In this document: positions 56,055-64,000 of the stretch, in pieces
Layout: every line of letters begins with the position of its first letter
Position numbering within the stretch: the first letter of the stretch is position 1
Notes under the pieces: model-generated
Database searches by the model: none
What the model was told of the DNA's origin: nothing
What the model saw: only the letters and a program-made list of their open reading frames with translations
Program-made: the position numbers and the translations under genes
Source of the DNA: Gammaproteobacteria bacterium
Lineage (GTDB): Bacteria > Pseudomonadota > Gammaproteobacteria > JAJPIJ01
Direction of reading: 5' to 3'
DNA: 64,000 nucleotides
Assembly (NCBI GenBank): GCA_022072255.1
Contig: JAJVHZ010000022.1
Location: 1 to 64,000, forward strand

Positions 56055-57455
56055 ATGCCCGACAACCGTGCGAATAACCTCCGGCCTCCCCGCCGCCTCC
56101 CCTCCGCGGCGGACACGCAGGTGTGCGCCGCGACGGGCGCGAGGCCGCGGGCGCTGCGCTCGCGTTCTTTCGCCGCGCAGCGCCAGCAATGGGAGCCGTA
56201 CCTGTTCATCGACCAATTGCGCCTCATGCCGCAGGGCGGTCGACCCGGCCCGGGGTTGCGGCTGCTGACCGCGATCACGGTTGCAACCGACGGCCGTCCC
56301 ACGACCCGCTTCCTGCTGCCTGTGCGCGAATCCCATGCGGAGTGCTGGGTGCGCATGCTGACCCAGCTGCAGCGCGAACGCCTCCCGGATCTGCGCCTCA
56401 TCGTCGCCGATGCCTCAGCGGCCTTGCGCACGGCCACGTTGCGCGCGTTCCCACGCGTCCAGTGGCAGCAGTCGATACCGGCGTTCTGCGCCCGCGTGCT
56501 CGCCCACCTGCCGGCAAGCCAGAGGACGGGCGTCGCACGCCGGCTGCGGAACATCTACCAGCAGCCCGATCGCACCGCAGCGACCGCCCGGGCAATCGGT
56601 GTCGCGGCCCTGCTCGCACGACTGGGAAACTGGTCCGGGGCCGTGTATTTCGCGAGCTGTTATCAGGACACCCTGACGTTCTACAGCTTCCCCGAGGCGG
56701 ACTGGCAGCAGTTGCGGGAGCAGGCGACCAGCAGTGAGCTGCGCGGCAGCATACGGCGGCAACTCGCCCTGGACGGCCGCAGCGACGGATGGCTCCTCGA
56801 GAGTCACGATGCCCCGGCGCACGCCACCGGCTTGCACCTGGTGGCGCCGGCCCCGGCCGCCCCCGCCGCGGATGGTTCGCCGCGCACTGACGGAACGCTC
56901 GAAGGTGCGCATCCCCCGGGCGACGGCACGCTGCCGCTGTCGCCGCTGGCGGTCGCATCAACCGGAGGGGCGGAATCCGCGGACCCCGAACCGACGTTGC
57001 CGCCCGCTCAGCCCCGCGCGCCGGACATGGAGGCGAGCGACGCCGCGGGTGCAGGCTGCGGGCCGGCTGACTGCAGATCGGACGCGCCCCCCGCGTGTGG
57101 CCCCGCCGCGGAGCGGGTGTCCCCCGCGGCTTTGTACGCCGGGCTGGAATTCATGGAAACCGAGCCCACGCAGCCGCCCGCGATCCGCATGGAGTTCATC
57201 GAGGTGGAGGATCGTTACGGTTACACGGCGTTGTTCGAACACGAGGAACGCGCGGCCGCGCACTCGGCCACCGGTGGCGGAGCGTGCGCCACGCAGGCGC
57301 CGCCCCCGCGCCTGAAAGGCCGGCTCAGGCGCGTCGCAGACATGGTCCTCGGGACGGTCGGCGCCGCGGCGCTCGCCAGGCCGGGGATGCGCCAGGCGGC
57401 GGACGCGGCAGTCGGCACCGGCGGCATGGCTCCCGCCCCTCCGGGGCCGACCTGA
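56055..57455 (+). CDS. IS256/Mutator-type transposase-derived protein with novel C-terminal extension
   Basis: 466 aa from ATG 56055 (the frame is open from 55923). Residues about 45-240 follow the Mutator transposase core: W-E-P-Y-L-F-I-D (Asp 53), LRLIVADASAALR (Asp 119), VLAHLPASQRTGVARRLRNI, FPEADWQQLR and TSSELRGSIRR (Glu 228). Spacings of 66 and 109 agree with the IS256 DDE triad as I recall it (D167, D233, E341). The N-terminal DNA-binding region is absent, and the C/H signature W-x-x-C-x-x-H reads WQQSIPAF. A Pro/Ala/Gly-rich tail of about 220 residues has an acidic motif repeated 15 residues apart (LEFMETE, MEFIEVE). No stop or frameshift interrupts it. Probably co-opted; the function is unknown. 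Confidence 0.7.
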   Translation: MPDNRANNLRPPRRLPSAADTQVCAATGARPRALRSRSFAAQRQQWEPYLFIDQLRLMPQGGRPGPGLRLLTAITVATDGRPTTRFLLPVRESHAECWVRMLTQLQRERLPDLRLIVADASAALRTATLRAFPRVQWQQSIPAFCARVLAHLPASQRTGVARRLRNIYQQPDRTAATARAIGVAALLARLGNWSGAVYFASCYQDTLTFYSFPEADWQQLREQATSSELRGSIRRQLALDGRSDGWLLESHDAPAHATGLHLVAPAPAAPAADGSPRTDGTLEGAHPPGDGTLPLSPLAVASTGGAESADPEPTLPPAQPRAPDMEASDAAGAGCGPADCRSDAPPACGPAAERVSPAALYAGLEFMETEPTQPPAIRMEFIEVEDRYGYTALFEHEERAAAHSATGGGACATQAPPPRLKGRLRRVADMVLGTVGAAALARPGMRQAADAAVGTGGMAPAPPGPT

Positions 57456-57483
57456 GCCCGGGCGCCGGGCAACCTCCGCAGGG

Positions 57484-58800
57484 CTATTCTTCGACCCGCG
57501 CGATCGCCTGCTGCGAGACGCGCTCGGTCGTGACCGACAGCCGCTGGATCAGGGTCCGCAGAAAGGCCTTGAGAAAGCGCACCTGGCAGACCATCGACAC
57601 CTGGTTGATGACCGTGGAATTCAGCTTCAGCAGCGCCGTCTGTGACTTCGCGACGATGGTCGCGGTGCGGCGCGCGCGGGTCAGGTAGCCCATCTCGCCG
57701 AAGCAGTCGCCGACCTTGAGTATCCGGAGATCGACGCCGGCCTTGCGCACGGTCACCTCGCCGCTGGTGATGACGTAGAACGAGTCGTCGATCTCGCCCT
57801 CCAGGATGATCTCCGCGCCGGGGGCGTACTGCAGCCAGTTGCCCGCCCGCACCAGCTCCCAAAGCTCCGCGTCCGTGAAGCCGCGGAAGAACTCCAGCCG
57901 CTTCAGGTCCGCGCACAGTTCCTCCGCGGCGATCTCCTCGCGCGGCTGCTCGAGCATGCGATCGAAGGCGCGGCTCAAGTCGGCGGCAAACTCCATCGCC
58001 GTGGGGTACCGATCCTGCGTGTTCTTCGCCATTGCACGGCGCACGATGGCCTCGAGCACCGCCGGCACGCCGCTGCGCGCGCTGGCCAGCGGCGGGGCCT
58101 CCTCGTTGAGGATGCGATGTATGAGACGCGAGAAGCTCTCCGCCGTGAAGGGATGACGGCCGGCAAGCAGTTCGTAGGTCACCACGCCCAGGGAGAAAAT
58201 GTCGGTCTGCGCCGTGAGGGAGTCCTCGTTCAGCTGCTCGGGCGACATGTAGCGGGGCGAGCCGATCATGGCCATGGGCAACGTGCCGGTGGCGTCGTGC
58301 TTGCTCAGGTAGGCGATGCCGAAATCTCCGAGCTTGACGTCGAGGTCAGCGCTCAGCAGGATGTTGCTGGGCTTGATGTCGCGGTGGATCACACCCTGCC
58401 GGTGCGCGTAGTCGAGCGCCTTGGCCACCTTGAAGACGATCTCCACCACCTTCTCCACCGGCAGCAGGGATTCCGGCTTGCAGTACTTCTTGAGGGTTTC
58501 CCCGCCCTCGACGTTCTCCATGACGATGTAGCACTCCCCCCCGTCCACACCGGCGTCGTAGATCGCGATGATATTGGGATGGGTGAGCAGGCCGGCGGTA
58601 TGAGCCTCGTTGAAGAACAGCTTGCGATACTGCGCGCCGGAGCCCTCGTCCTGGAGCTGCTCGGCGTGGGCCACCTTGATGGCGACCCTGCGATCGACGT
58701 AGGGGTCATGGCCGAGGTACACCGTCCCCATGCTCCCGCGCCCGATCTCTTCCAGCAGTTCGTACTTGCCGAGGCTCTTGGTCTTGGTAATTGACGTCAT
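57484..58800 (-). CDS. Ser/Thr protein kinase with C-terminal cNMP-binding domain (copy 1)
   Basis: 438 aa. Kinase domain about 12-280: glycine loop IGRGSMGTVYLG, Lys 42, HRD with Asp 141 in VIHRDIKPSN, DFG at 159-161, SPRYMSPEQ, all intact. From about 305 a cyclic-nucleotide-binding domain: FFRGFTDAELWEL, EGEIDDSFYVITSG, phosphate cassette FGEMGYLTRARRTAT with Glu and Arg. No membrane segment, so a soluble kinase. A clear paralog is at 62389. Control by cAMP or c-di-GMP-like nucleotide is inferred from the domain. It is convergent with the transposase-like gene. Confidence 0.92.
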   Translation of the reverse strand: MTSITKTKSLGKYELLEEIGRGSMGTVYLGHDPYVDRRVAIKVAHAEQLQDEGSGAQYRKLFFNEAHTAGLLTHPNIIAIYDAGVDGGECYIVMENVEGGETLKKYCKPESLLPVEKVVEIVFKVAKALDYAHRQGVIHRDIKPSNILLSADLDVKLGDFGIAYLSKHDATGTLPMAMIGSPRYMSPEQLNEDSLTAQTDIFSLGVVTYELLAGRHPFTAESFSRLIHRILNEEAPPLASARSGVPAVLEAIVRRAMAKNTQDRYPTAMEFAADLSRAFDRMLEQPREEIAAEELCADLKRLEFFRGFTDAELWELVRAGNWLQYAPGAEIILEGEIDDSFYVITSGEVTVRKAGVDLRILKVGDCFGEMGYLTRARRTATIVAKSQTALLKLNSTVINQVSMVCQVRFLKAFLRTLIQRLSVTTERVSQQAIARVEE

Positions 58801-59061
58801 GTCGGGGATCGCGCGCGACAGGGTTGACGCGAAGTGCGCAATCCTAGCGTCAGCGCCCCGGGCTGGGTGTGTTGCGAACCGCGTCTTGGGACACCGTCAC
58901 GGTTTGTGCATCCGCAACATTTCATAGACTAGCACACTTGCCGGCACGGACGGGGCGCCGCGTGGTTGTACTGCCCCACCTTCGGTGACAGACTATATTT
59001 ATTCGGGGTGTGCCCGGAAACAGACCAATCGGGCATAAAACTTGCGCCGGAGGCGACATAT

Positions 59062-59499
59062 ATGGTGACTGTTCAGCAGGTGTTGCGAGACAAAGGGTCC
59101 GCAGTGTGGTCGATAGGGCCCGACGCCACCGTCTACGAGGCGGTCGAGATGATGGCCGAGCGGGGCGTCGGGGCGCTGCCCGTCATCGACTGGGCCAGCA
59201 ATCTGGTCGGTATTCTTTCCGAGCGCGACTATACGCGCAAGATTGTCCTGCGGGATCGGTCCTCCCGCGGCACCAAGGTGCGGGAGATCATGACCGCGAC
59301 GGTGGTTCACATCAGTCCCACCGTCAGCATCGACGAATGCATGATGATGATGTCCGAGCGCCGCATCCGGCACCTGCCGGTCGTGGACGGCGACCGGGTC
59401 GTGGGGATGATGTCCATCGGCGACGTGCTCAAGACCATCATCACCGAGAAGCAGTCGCTCATCGAACAGCTGGAGAGCTATATTTCCGGCACCGGTTGA
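59062..59499 (+). CDS. tandem CBS-domain protein
   Basis: 145 aa from ATG 59062 with GGAGG 8 nt upstream; the ORF start at 58966 has no site. Two CBS units: DATVYEAVEMMAERGVGALPVID then SERDYTRKIVLRDRSS, and VSIDECMMMMSERRIRHLPVVDGDRVVGMMS. Free CBS pairs bind adenosine nucleotides and sense energy state. It is divergent from kinase copy 1 and followed 38 nt later by the anchored protein gene, so it may belong to the same signalling locus. Confidence 0.92.
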   Translation: MVTVQQVLRDKGSAVWSIGPDATVYEAVEMMAERGVGALPVIDWASNLVGILSERDYTRKIVLRDRSSRGTKVREIMTATVVHISPTVSIDECMMMMSERRIRHLPVVDGDRVVGMMSIGDVLKTIITEKQSLIEQLESYISGTG

Positions 59500-59537
59500 C
59501 CCGGCCATGCCGGGAAGTTGAGAGCGGCATCGTCAAC

Positions 59538-60620
59538 ATGCGAGCATTCCTGGCCACACTGCTGGTTGTGGCATGTCTTGCGGCCGGTGCGTACCTGTAC
59601 CTGCGGCGCCCCACGCCGCCGCCGGCGCCGCCCAGCGCCGAAGCCACCCAGCCCGCACCGAACACGCCCGCCACGGGACCCGATACGGGAACCGCCATCT
59701 CCGAGAACCCCGCCGCCCGCAACGATGCCCTCGAAAAGGAGGCACGCGAGTACGTGCGTGAAATCACCGAGCTCAAGGCGCAGCCACTGGCCGCCGACAG
59801 CGCCGACAATTTCGTGCAGCGGGATCAGACCATACAGCTCCTGCCGACCCGGAAGGCCGACACCATCACACCCGAGAAGCTGCTCGCGGACCCGAACCTC
59901 AAGCCGGAGACGCCACTGACCATCATCAGGGACGTCGATCGGATCGAGATCGTCACCATCGGGAAGCTGCGGGAGATGTACGGGCGGACGCCGGAGAAGC
60001 AGATCAGGATCCTCGACGGATCGCAGACCAAGGCCACATCGGTCGGGGCGCTGCTGGCCGAGCGCGGCGGCGCACCGGACACTGCCGTCACGGTGGTGAA
60101 AAAAGTCGAGGAGATACAGTCCACCACCGCGCAGGAGCTGGCCGCCGACTCCGCACTGGACCGGAACCAGCCGATCCGGGTGCTGCGCGGCCGCCAGGCC
60201 CTCGACGCCGCGACGGTCGCCGAACTCATGATGGGCAGAGACGATTCCGGCACCGACGCCATCTATTACGTTCGCACCGTCAAGGACACGGACACGCAGG
60301 GCATCTGGGGCATCATTCAGTACGGACTCATCGACAACTTCGGCCGCGGGATCGCGATCCGGCGCGGCGAGGACATCAGCACTTACCGCGTCGACATCCC
60401 GCGCAGCGCCGACGAGATGGTGAACGGCCGCAACAGCTCCTTTCTTGGACAGCTCATCTTCGAGAAGTCACAGCACAGCTACATCTACAATCTCGAGCAG
60501 GGGCGCATGGGACGCAATCCTGACATGATCCGGCCTGGGCAGGAGCTCCTCATCATCCGCTTCACCGCCGACGAACTGGTGGACATCTACAAGCACTTCG
60601 TCAACAGCCGCCGGAGTTGA
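59538..60620 (+). CDS. membrane-anchored protein of unknown function
   Basis: 360 aa from ATG 59538. An N-terminal helix (about 3-22, LATLLVVACLAAGAYLYL) anchors it, with the rest probably periplasmic. A Pro/Thr-rich spacer (25-60) precedes a body with three short related segments around R-Q-T-I-Q-L-L, K-Q-I-R-I-L-D and N-Q-P-I-R-V-L. The last 120 residues contain a W-G-I-I-Q-Y-G-L-I-D stretch and a final IRPGQELLIIRF resembling the end of a LysM unit. I cannot name a family. It is between the CBS and pgi genes. Confidence 0.75.
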   Translation: MRAFLATLLVVACLAAGAYLYLRRPTPPPAPPSAEATQPAPNTPATGPDTGTAISENPAARNDALEKEAREYVREITELKAQPLAADSADNFVQRDQTIQLLPTRKADTITPEKLLADPNLKPETPLTIIRDVDRIEIVTIGKLREMYGRTPEKQIRILDGSQTKATSVGALLAERGGAPDTAVTVVKKVEEIQSTTAQELAADSALDRNQPIRVLRGRQALDAATVAELMMGRDDSGTDAIYYVRTVKDTDTQGIWGIIQYGLIDNFGRGIAIRRGEDISTYRVDIPRSADEMVNGRNSSFLGQLIFEKSQHSYIYNLEQGRMGRNPDMIRPGQELLIIRFTADELVDIYKHFVNSRRS

Positions 60621-60692
60621 CGACGGCGCTCTGGTCACGGCCGGGCGATCCGATGGCATAATCGGGACAGTAACCTCCTTCGCCGGCCCGTC

Positions 60693-62354
60693 ATGAACCA
60701 CGACATCACGACCAGTGCGCCATGGCGCGCCCTCAGTTCCCATCACGCCCAGGTGGCGACGCTGCACATGCGCGAGCTGTTCCGGAACTCGCCGGAACGC
60801 GCGATCGCGTTCAGCCTCGAGGCCGCGGGCCTGTTCCTCGATTATTCCAAGAATCGCATCGTGCCGGAGACCATGCAGCGGCTGCTGGACCTGGCGCGTA
60901 CCGCGGACGTCGAGGGTCAGCGCGACGCGATGCTGGCCGGCGCGATCATCAACAACACCGAGCGGCGTGCCGTGCTGCACACGGCGCTGCGGCGGCCGGC
61001 CTCGCAGGCGCTGGTGCTGGACGGCACGAACATCATGCCCGGGATCGCCGAGGTGCAACGGCGCATGCGCGGCCTGGTCGACGCGCTGGCCGGCGGACAC
61101 TGGCGCGGCTACAGCGGACAGCGAATTACGGACGTCGTCAACATCGGCATAGGCGGCTCGCACCTGGGACCCTGCATGGCGACCGATGCCCTGAGGGCCC
61201 ATCACCGTACCGGCCTGCGCGTACACTACGTGTCAAACGTCGATCCCGGCGATCTGTCCCACACGCTCGCCACGCTGCATCCTGAATCGACCCTGTTCAT
61301 CGTGGTCTCCAAGACCTTCACCACCCAGGAGACCTCGGCAAATGCCCAGGCCGCGAGAAACTGGCTGCTGCAGAGCTTCGGCGACGGCCGCGCCGTGGCC
61401 TCCCACATGATCGCCGTCACCTCCAACGTCGAGGCGGCGCAGCGCTTCGGCATTGAACCGGCGAACACCTTCGAGATGTGGGAATGGGTCGGCGGGCGCT
61501 ACTCGCTATGGTCCGCCGTCGGCCTGTCGACCGCCTGCGCGGTGGGCGGCGACGCGTTCGCTGAAATGCTTGCGGGCGCCTACGCGATGGACAGCCATTT
61601 TCAGCAGGCGCCGCTGGAGATGAACATGCCCGTGGCCCTGGCGCTGCTCGGGGTGTGGTATCACAACTTTTTCGGCGCCGAGAGCCTGTGCGTGGTGCCT
61701 TACGACGAATCGTTGCGGCATTTTCCGGCGTACCTGCAGCAGCTCGACATGGAGAGCAACGGCAAGCGCGTCGATCGCGCCGGTCGGCCGGTGCAAACGA
61801 GCACCGGTCCGGTGCTCTGGGGCGGCACCGGCACCAACTCCCAGCACGCCTTCTTTCAGCTCCTGCATCAGGGCGGACGCCTCGTTCCCCTGGATCTCCT
61901 CGTGGGGCTGCGGAATCCACGGCCGATTGCGGACCAGCACGACATCCTGGTCGCCAACTGCATCGCCCAGGCCGAGGCGCTGATGCGCGGGCGGACTCTC
62001 GATGAGACCCGGCGGGAGATGCGGTCCTCGGGCGTCGAGGAAGGCCGAATCGAGCAGCTTGCACCGCACCGCGTGTTTCCCGGCAACCGCCCGAGCAACC
62101 TCATCGTCTACCCCGAACTGACCCCGCGGGTGCTGGGGGCCCTGATCGCCCTTTACGAACACAAGGTGTTCGTGCAGGGCGCAATCTGGGGGCTGAATTC
62201 CTTCGATCAGTGGGGCGTGGAACTTGGCAAGCAACTGGCGGGCACGGTGCTCCGGGAATTGCAGGGCGGCGCGCAGGTCGAGCACGACGCCTCCACCGCT
62301 GCGCTTGTCGCCCTGTACCGCAGCCGGCGCGAGGCCGGCGACGCCGGGGACTGA
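60693..62354 (+). CDS. pgi: glucose-6-phosphate isomerase
   Basis: 553 aa (E. coli 549). Signatures: VVNIGIGGSHLGPCMA, VVSKTFTTQETSANA, GGRYSLWSAVGL, the catalytic-site DMESNGKRV and GTNSQHAFFQLLHQG, and KHVF-like YEHKVFVQGAIWGLNSFDQWGVELGK. It interconverts glucose-6-P and fructose-6-P. A -10-like CATAAT lies about 32 nt before the ATG. It is convergent with kinase copy 2 (34-nt gap). Confidence 0.98.
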   Translation: MNHDITTSAPWRALSSHHAQVATLHMRELFRNSPERAIAFSLEAAGLFLDYSKNRIVPETMQRLLDLARTADVEGQRDAMLAGAIINNTERRAVLHTALRRPASQALVLDGTNIMPGIAEVQRRMRGLVDALAGGHWRGYSGQRITDVVNIGIGGSHLGPCMATDALRAHHRTGLRVHYVSNVDPGDLSHTLATLHPESTLFIVVSKTFTTQETSANAQAARNWLLQSFGDGRAVASHMIAVTSNVEAAQRFGIEPANTFEMWEWVGGRYSLWSAVGLSTACAVGGDAFAEMLAGAYAMDSHFQQAPLEMNMPVALALLGVWYHNFFGAESLCVVPYDESLRHFPAYLQQLDMESNGKRVDRAGRPVQTSTGPVLWGGTGTNSQHAFFQLLHQGGRLVPLDLLVGLRNPRPIADQHDILVANCIAQAEALMRGRTLDETRREMRSSGVEEGRIEQLAPHRVFPGNRPSNLIVYPELTPRVLGALIALYEHKVFVQGAIWGLNSFDQWGVELGKQLAGTVLRELQGGAQVEHDASTAALVALYRSRREAGDAGD

Positions 62355-62388
62355 GACCTGCCCGCAGAGCGCGCGGCGCGCGCCGGGA

Positions 62389-63702
62389 TCACGGGGCGGT
62401 ATCCGCCATCCTCTCGGTGGTCGAGGACAGCCGCTCGATCAGGATGCGCAGGAACACGCGGCAGAACCGCAACTGACAGTCCTTGGAAACCTGCTCGATC
62501 AGGGTCGAGTTCACCCGCATCAACGTCACGGGCGAGGTCGCGATGATCGATGCCGTGCGCCGACGCCGACTGATGTAACCCATCTCGCCGAAGCAGTCGC
62601 CCGCCTTCAGCTCGCCCACGATCGTGTCGCCTTTCTTGACCACGACCGAGCCGCTGATGAGTATGTAGAAGGAGTCGTCAATCTCCCCTTCGACGATGAT
62701 CTCTCCGCCCTCGTCGAAGCGCTCCCAGACGCTGGCGCGCATGATTTCCCAGATCTCCGCTTCGCTGAAACCGCTGAAGAAGTCGAGCCGCTTCACGCTC
62801 GCGACCTTCTCCTTGGTGGAGATGTCCTCGACCGGCTGATCGAAGTTCCTGAACGTGGTGCTGAGATCCACCGCGATGTCCATGCCCATCTTGTAGCGCC
62901 GTCGCAGATCCTTCTGCAGGCATCGATTCACGATCTGCTCGAGCTGCTCCGGAAGATCGGGGCGCACCTGCCGCAGCGGAATGGGCTCCTCGTTGACCAC
63001 CCGGTAGATGAGCTTCGAGAAGGAATCGCCGCCGAAGGGATGCCGCCCGCTCAGCAGCTCGTACATCACCACGCCCAGCGAAAACAGATCGGTCTGATTG
63101 CCGACGTTGTCCTCCTGGATCTGCTCCGGGGACATGTAGCGGGGCGATCCGACGAACCCCACCGGCAGCGTCTTCGAGGAGTCACGGCGGGTGACGTAGG
63201 CTATGCTGAAATCGGCGATCTTGAGATCGCCGTCGGGGGTCAGCAGCATGTTGGAGGGCTTGATGTCACGGTGGATCACCCCCTGCCGATGCGCATAATC
63301 GAGCGCCTTGGCGCACTTGAAGACGATCTCCAGAACCTTGGAGACGGGCAGCAGCTTGTCGGGCCGGGTATAGGACTTCAGGGTGTCGGCGCCCTCGACG
63401 AGCTCCATCACGATGTAGCAGGTCTCGCCTTCCACACCGGCGTCGAAGATGTCCAGTATGTTCGGATGCCGCAGCATTCCGGCCGTGTGCGCCTCGTTGA
63501 AGAACATCTTGCGGTAGGTTTCACCCGATTCCTTGTCGCGCAATGCCTCGGCGAGGGCCACCTTGATGGCGACGGGGCGGGCGACGAAAGGATCGAAGCC
63601 GCGGTAGACGACTCCCATGCTGCCACGCGCTATGGCATCGATGACATCGTACTTGCCGAGCTTGCGCGGCAGGGTGTCGGTGCTTTCCAGGAGCGCGCTC
63701 AT
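62389..63702 (-). CDS. Ser/Thr protein kinase with C-terminal cNMP-binding domain (copy 2)
   Basis: 437 aa, the same architecture as the gene at 57484. Glycine loop IARGSMGVVYRG, Lys 47, catalytic Asp 146 in VIHRDIKPSN. The DFG motif reads D-F-S (164-166): the metal-binding Asp stays and Gly becomes Ser. The C-terminal cNMP domain has EGEIDDSFYILISG and FGEMGYISRRRRTAS. The two proteins are alike over their whole length, so they arose by duplication. The four genes between them may have been enclosed by it. Divergent from the partial gene at the right edge. Confidence 0.92.
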   Translation of the reverse strand: MSALLESTDTLPRKLGKYDVIDAIARGSMGVVYRGFDPFVARPVAIKVALAEALRDKESGETYRKMFFNEAHTAGMLRHPNILDIFDAGVEGETCYIVMELVEGADTLKSYTRPDKLLPVSKVLEIVFKCAKALDYAHRQGVIHRDIKPSNMLLTPDGDLKIADFSIAYVTRRDSSKTLPVGFVGSPRYMSPEQIQEDNVGNQTDLFSLGVVMYELLSGRHPFGGDSFSKLIYRVVNEEPIPLRQVRPDLPEQLEQIVNRCLQKDLRRRYKMGMDIAVDLSTTFRNFDQPVEDISTKEKVASVKRLDFFSGFSEAEIWEIMRASVWERFDEGGEIIVEGEIDDSFYILISGSVVVKKGDTIVGELKAGDCFGEMGYISRRRRTASIIATSPVTLMRVNSTLIEQVSKDCQLRFCRVFLRILIERLSSTTERMADTAP

Positions 63703-63911
63703 TTCGGTTCAGGCCTTCCGCCGCATGTTACTTGAAAGCCCTACAGGGGGGGTAGCGACAGCGATAACAGTTCGGCCGAATACAGCCTTTCCACCCCACG
63801 GCGGGTCGGGCGCGGCCAGCCCCCCGGCCGGCGCCGGCACCGCCGCCGTGCGCGTAGCTGCGGGCCTTGCCGAACCCCGCCCGGGACAGCCGGGGCAGCA
63901 TGCGCTTCCGG

Positions 63912-63917
63912 TATAAT
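63912..63917 (+). promoter_or_regulatory. consensus -10 box very close to the last gene
   Basis: Exact TATAAT ending 6 nt before the ATG at 63924. If used, transcription would start at or beside the ATG, giving a leaderless or near-leaderless mRNA. No good -35 is seen. Confidence 0.4.
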
Positions 63918-63923
63918 CGCCCC

Positions 63924-64000
63924 ATGCTCAAGTCCCCGTTTTCGCTCCGCCTGCTGGCTGCGGCGGTGGTGGCGCTGATCGTGGGCGCCGCGGCCGCCTG
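63924..64000 (+). CDS. start of an exported protein (partial)
   Basis: Only 25 codons before the window ends. They read as a signal peptide: MLKSPFSLRLLAAAVVALIV followed by a run of small residues (G-A-A-A-A). No ribosome site is visible in the 6-nt space after the TATAAT. The rest of the gene, and so its function, lies outside the window. Confidence 0.55.
   Translation, partial: MLKSPFSLRLLAAAVVALIVGAAAA

Noticed and set aside
55798-56268. 156-aa plus-strand ORF before the transposase-like gene
   Set aside because: Out of frame with the Mutator-like core and without any recognisable sequence; treated as a shadow.
56012-56961. Minus-strand ORFs opposite the transposase-derived gene
   Set aside because: The plus-strand frame alone carries the Mutator blocks with correct spacing.

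Overview
The window is a 64 kb piece of a GC-rich gammaproteobacterial chromosome. The evidence is the gene content and order: metY-rimP-nusA-infB-rbfA-truB-rpsO-pnp, rpsP-rimM-trmD-rplS, surE-pcm-nlpD-rpoS, mltD-gloB-yafS-rnhA-dnaQ, and LPS inner-core genes waaA-hldD-hldE. These are the Escherichia coli arrangements, but the base composition and accessory genes are not enteric. A free-living non-enteric lineage such as the Chromatiales or Acidiferrobacterales would fit; that placement is inference. I see no prophage, no CRISPR array and no intact insertion sequence.

Layout. 1-4.4 kb: the end of a TolC-type exporter gene, an isochorismatase-like hydrolase, and the minus-strand hldE-hldD-waaA heptose/Kdo operon. 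4.5-9 kb: a DUF3108 protein, dsbC, a lone GspE/PilB-type ATPase and xerD. 9-11.1 kb: the rpsP operon. 11.2-14.8 kb: 5-FTHF cyclo-ligase, a first Aas-type acyltransferase/acyl-ACP synthetase, and a SPOR lipoprotein. 14.8-23.6 kb: the long metY-to-pnp operon on the minus strand, with a readable sigma70 promoter, an internal terminator after the initiator tRNA and a second between rpsO and pnp. 23.7-26.3 kb: a small unknown gene behind a possible sigma54 site, and a second Aas paralog. 26.4-31.6 kb: the mltD/gloB/yafS/rnhA/dnaQ block and grxD. 31.8-38.5 kb: a PuuD-like membrane domain, argD-argF, surE-pcm-nlpD-rpoS, and a Mth938-fold protein. 38.6-45.3 kb: adk, a 30-residue Lys/Ala-rich basic peptide gene missed by the ORF track, PBP1B, a TPR lipoprotein, an orphan FliK-like/FlhB-like pair, and a GYF_2-pentapeptide membrane protein. 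45.3-51.6 kb: a minus-strand group (membrane protein, creatininase family, nfi, amrB, amrA), then apt, ppnN and a small ORF. 51.7-55.8 kb: a strong -10 box and structured leader, tRNA-Arg(CCU), a BtuFCD-like ABC transporter and a PduO-type cobalamin adenosyltransferase. 55.8-64 kb: a transposase-derived protein, two paralogous Ser/Thr kinase-cNMP-binding fusions bracketing a CBS protein, an unknown anchored protein and pgi, and finally the start of an exported protein.

The most unusual item is the gene at about 56.05-57.46 kb. Its core reads as an IS256/Mutator-family DDE transposase with catalytic-residue spacing preserved (66 and 109 residues). It lacks the N-terminal DNA-binding region and the C/H signature, and carries a new Pro/Ala-rich tail with a repeated acidic motif. 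It looks like a co-opted transposase of unknown function. Other items worth checking are the paired kinase-cNMP fusions, the leader before tRNA-Arg and the B12 genes, and the orphan FliK/FlhB-like pair. Most other genes are housekeeping genes whose calls rest on clear family motifs.
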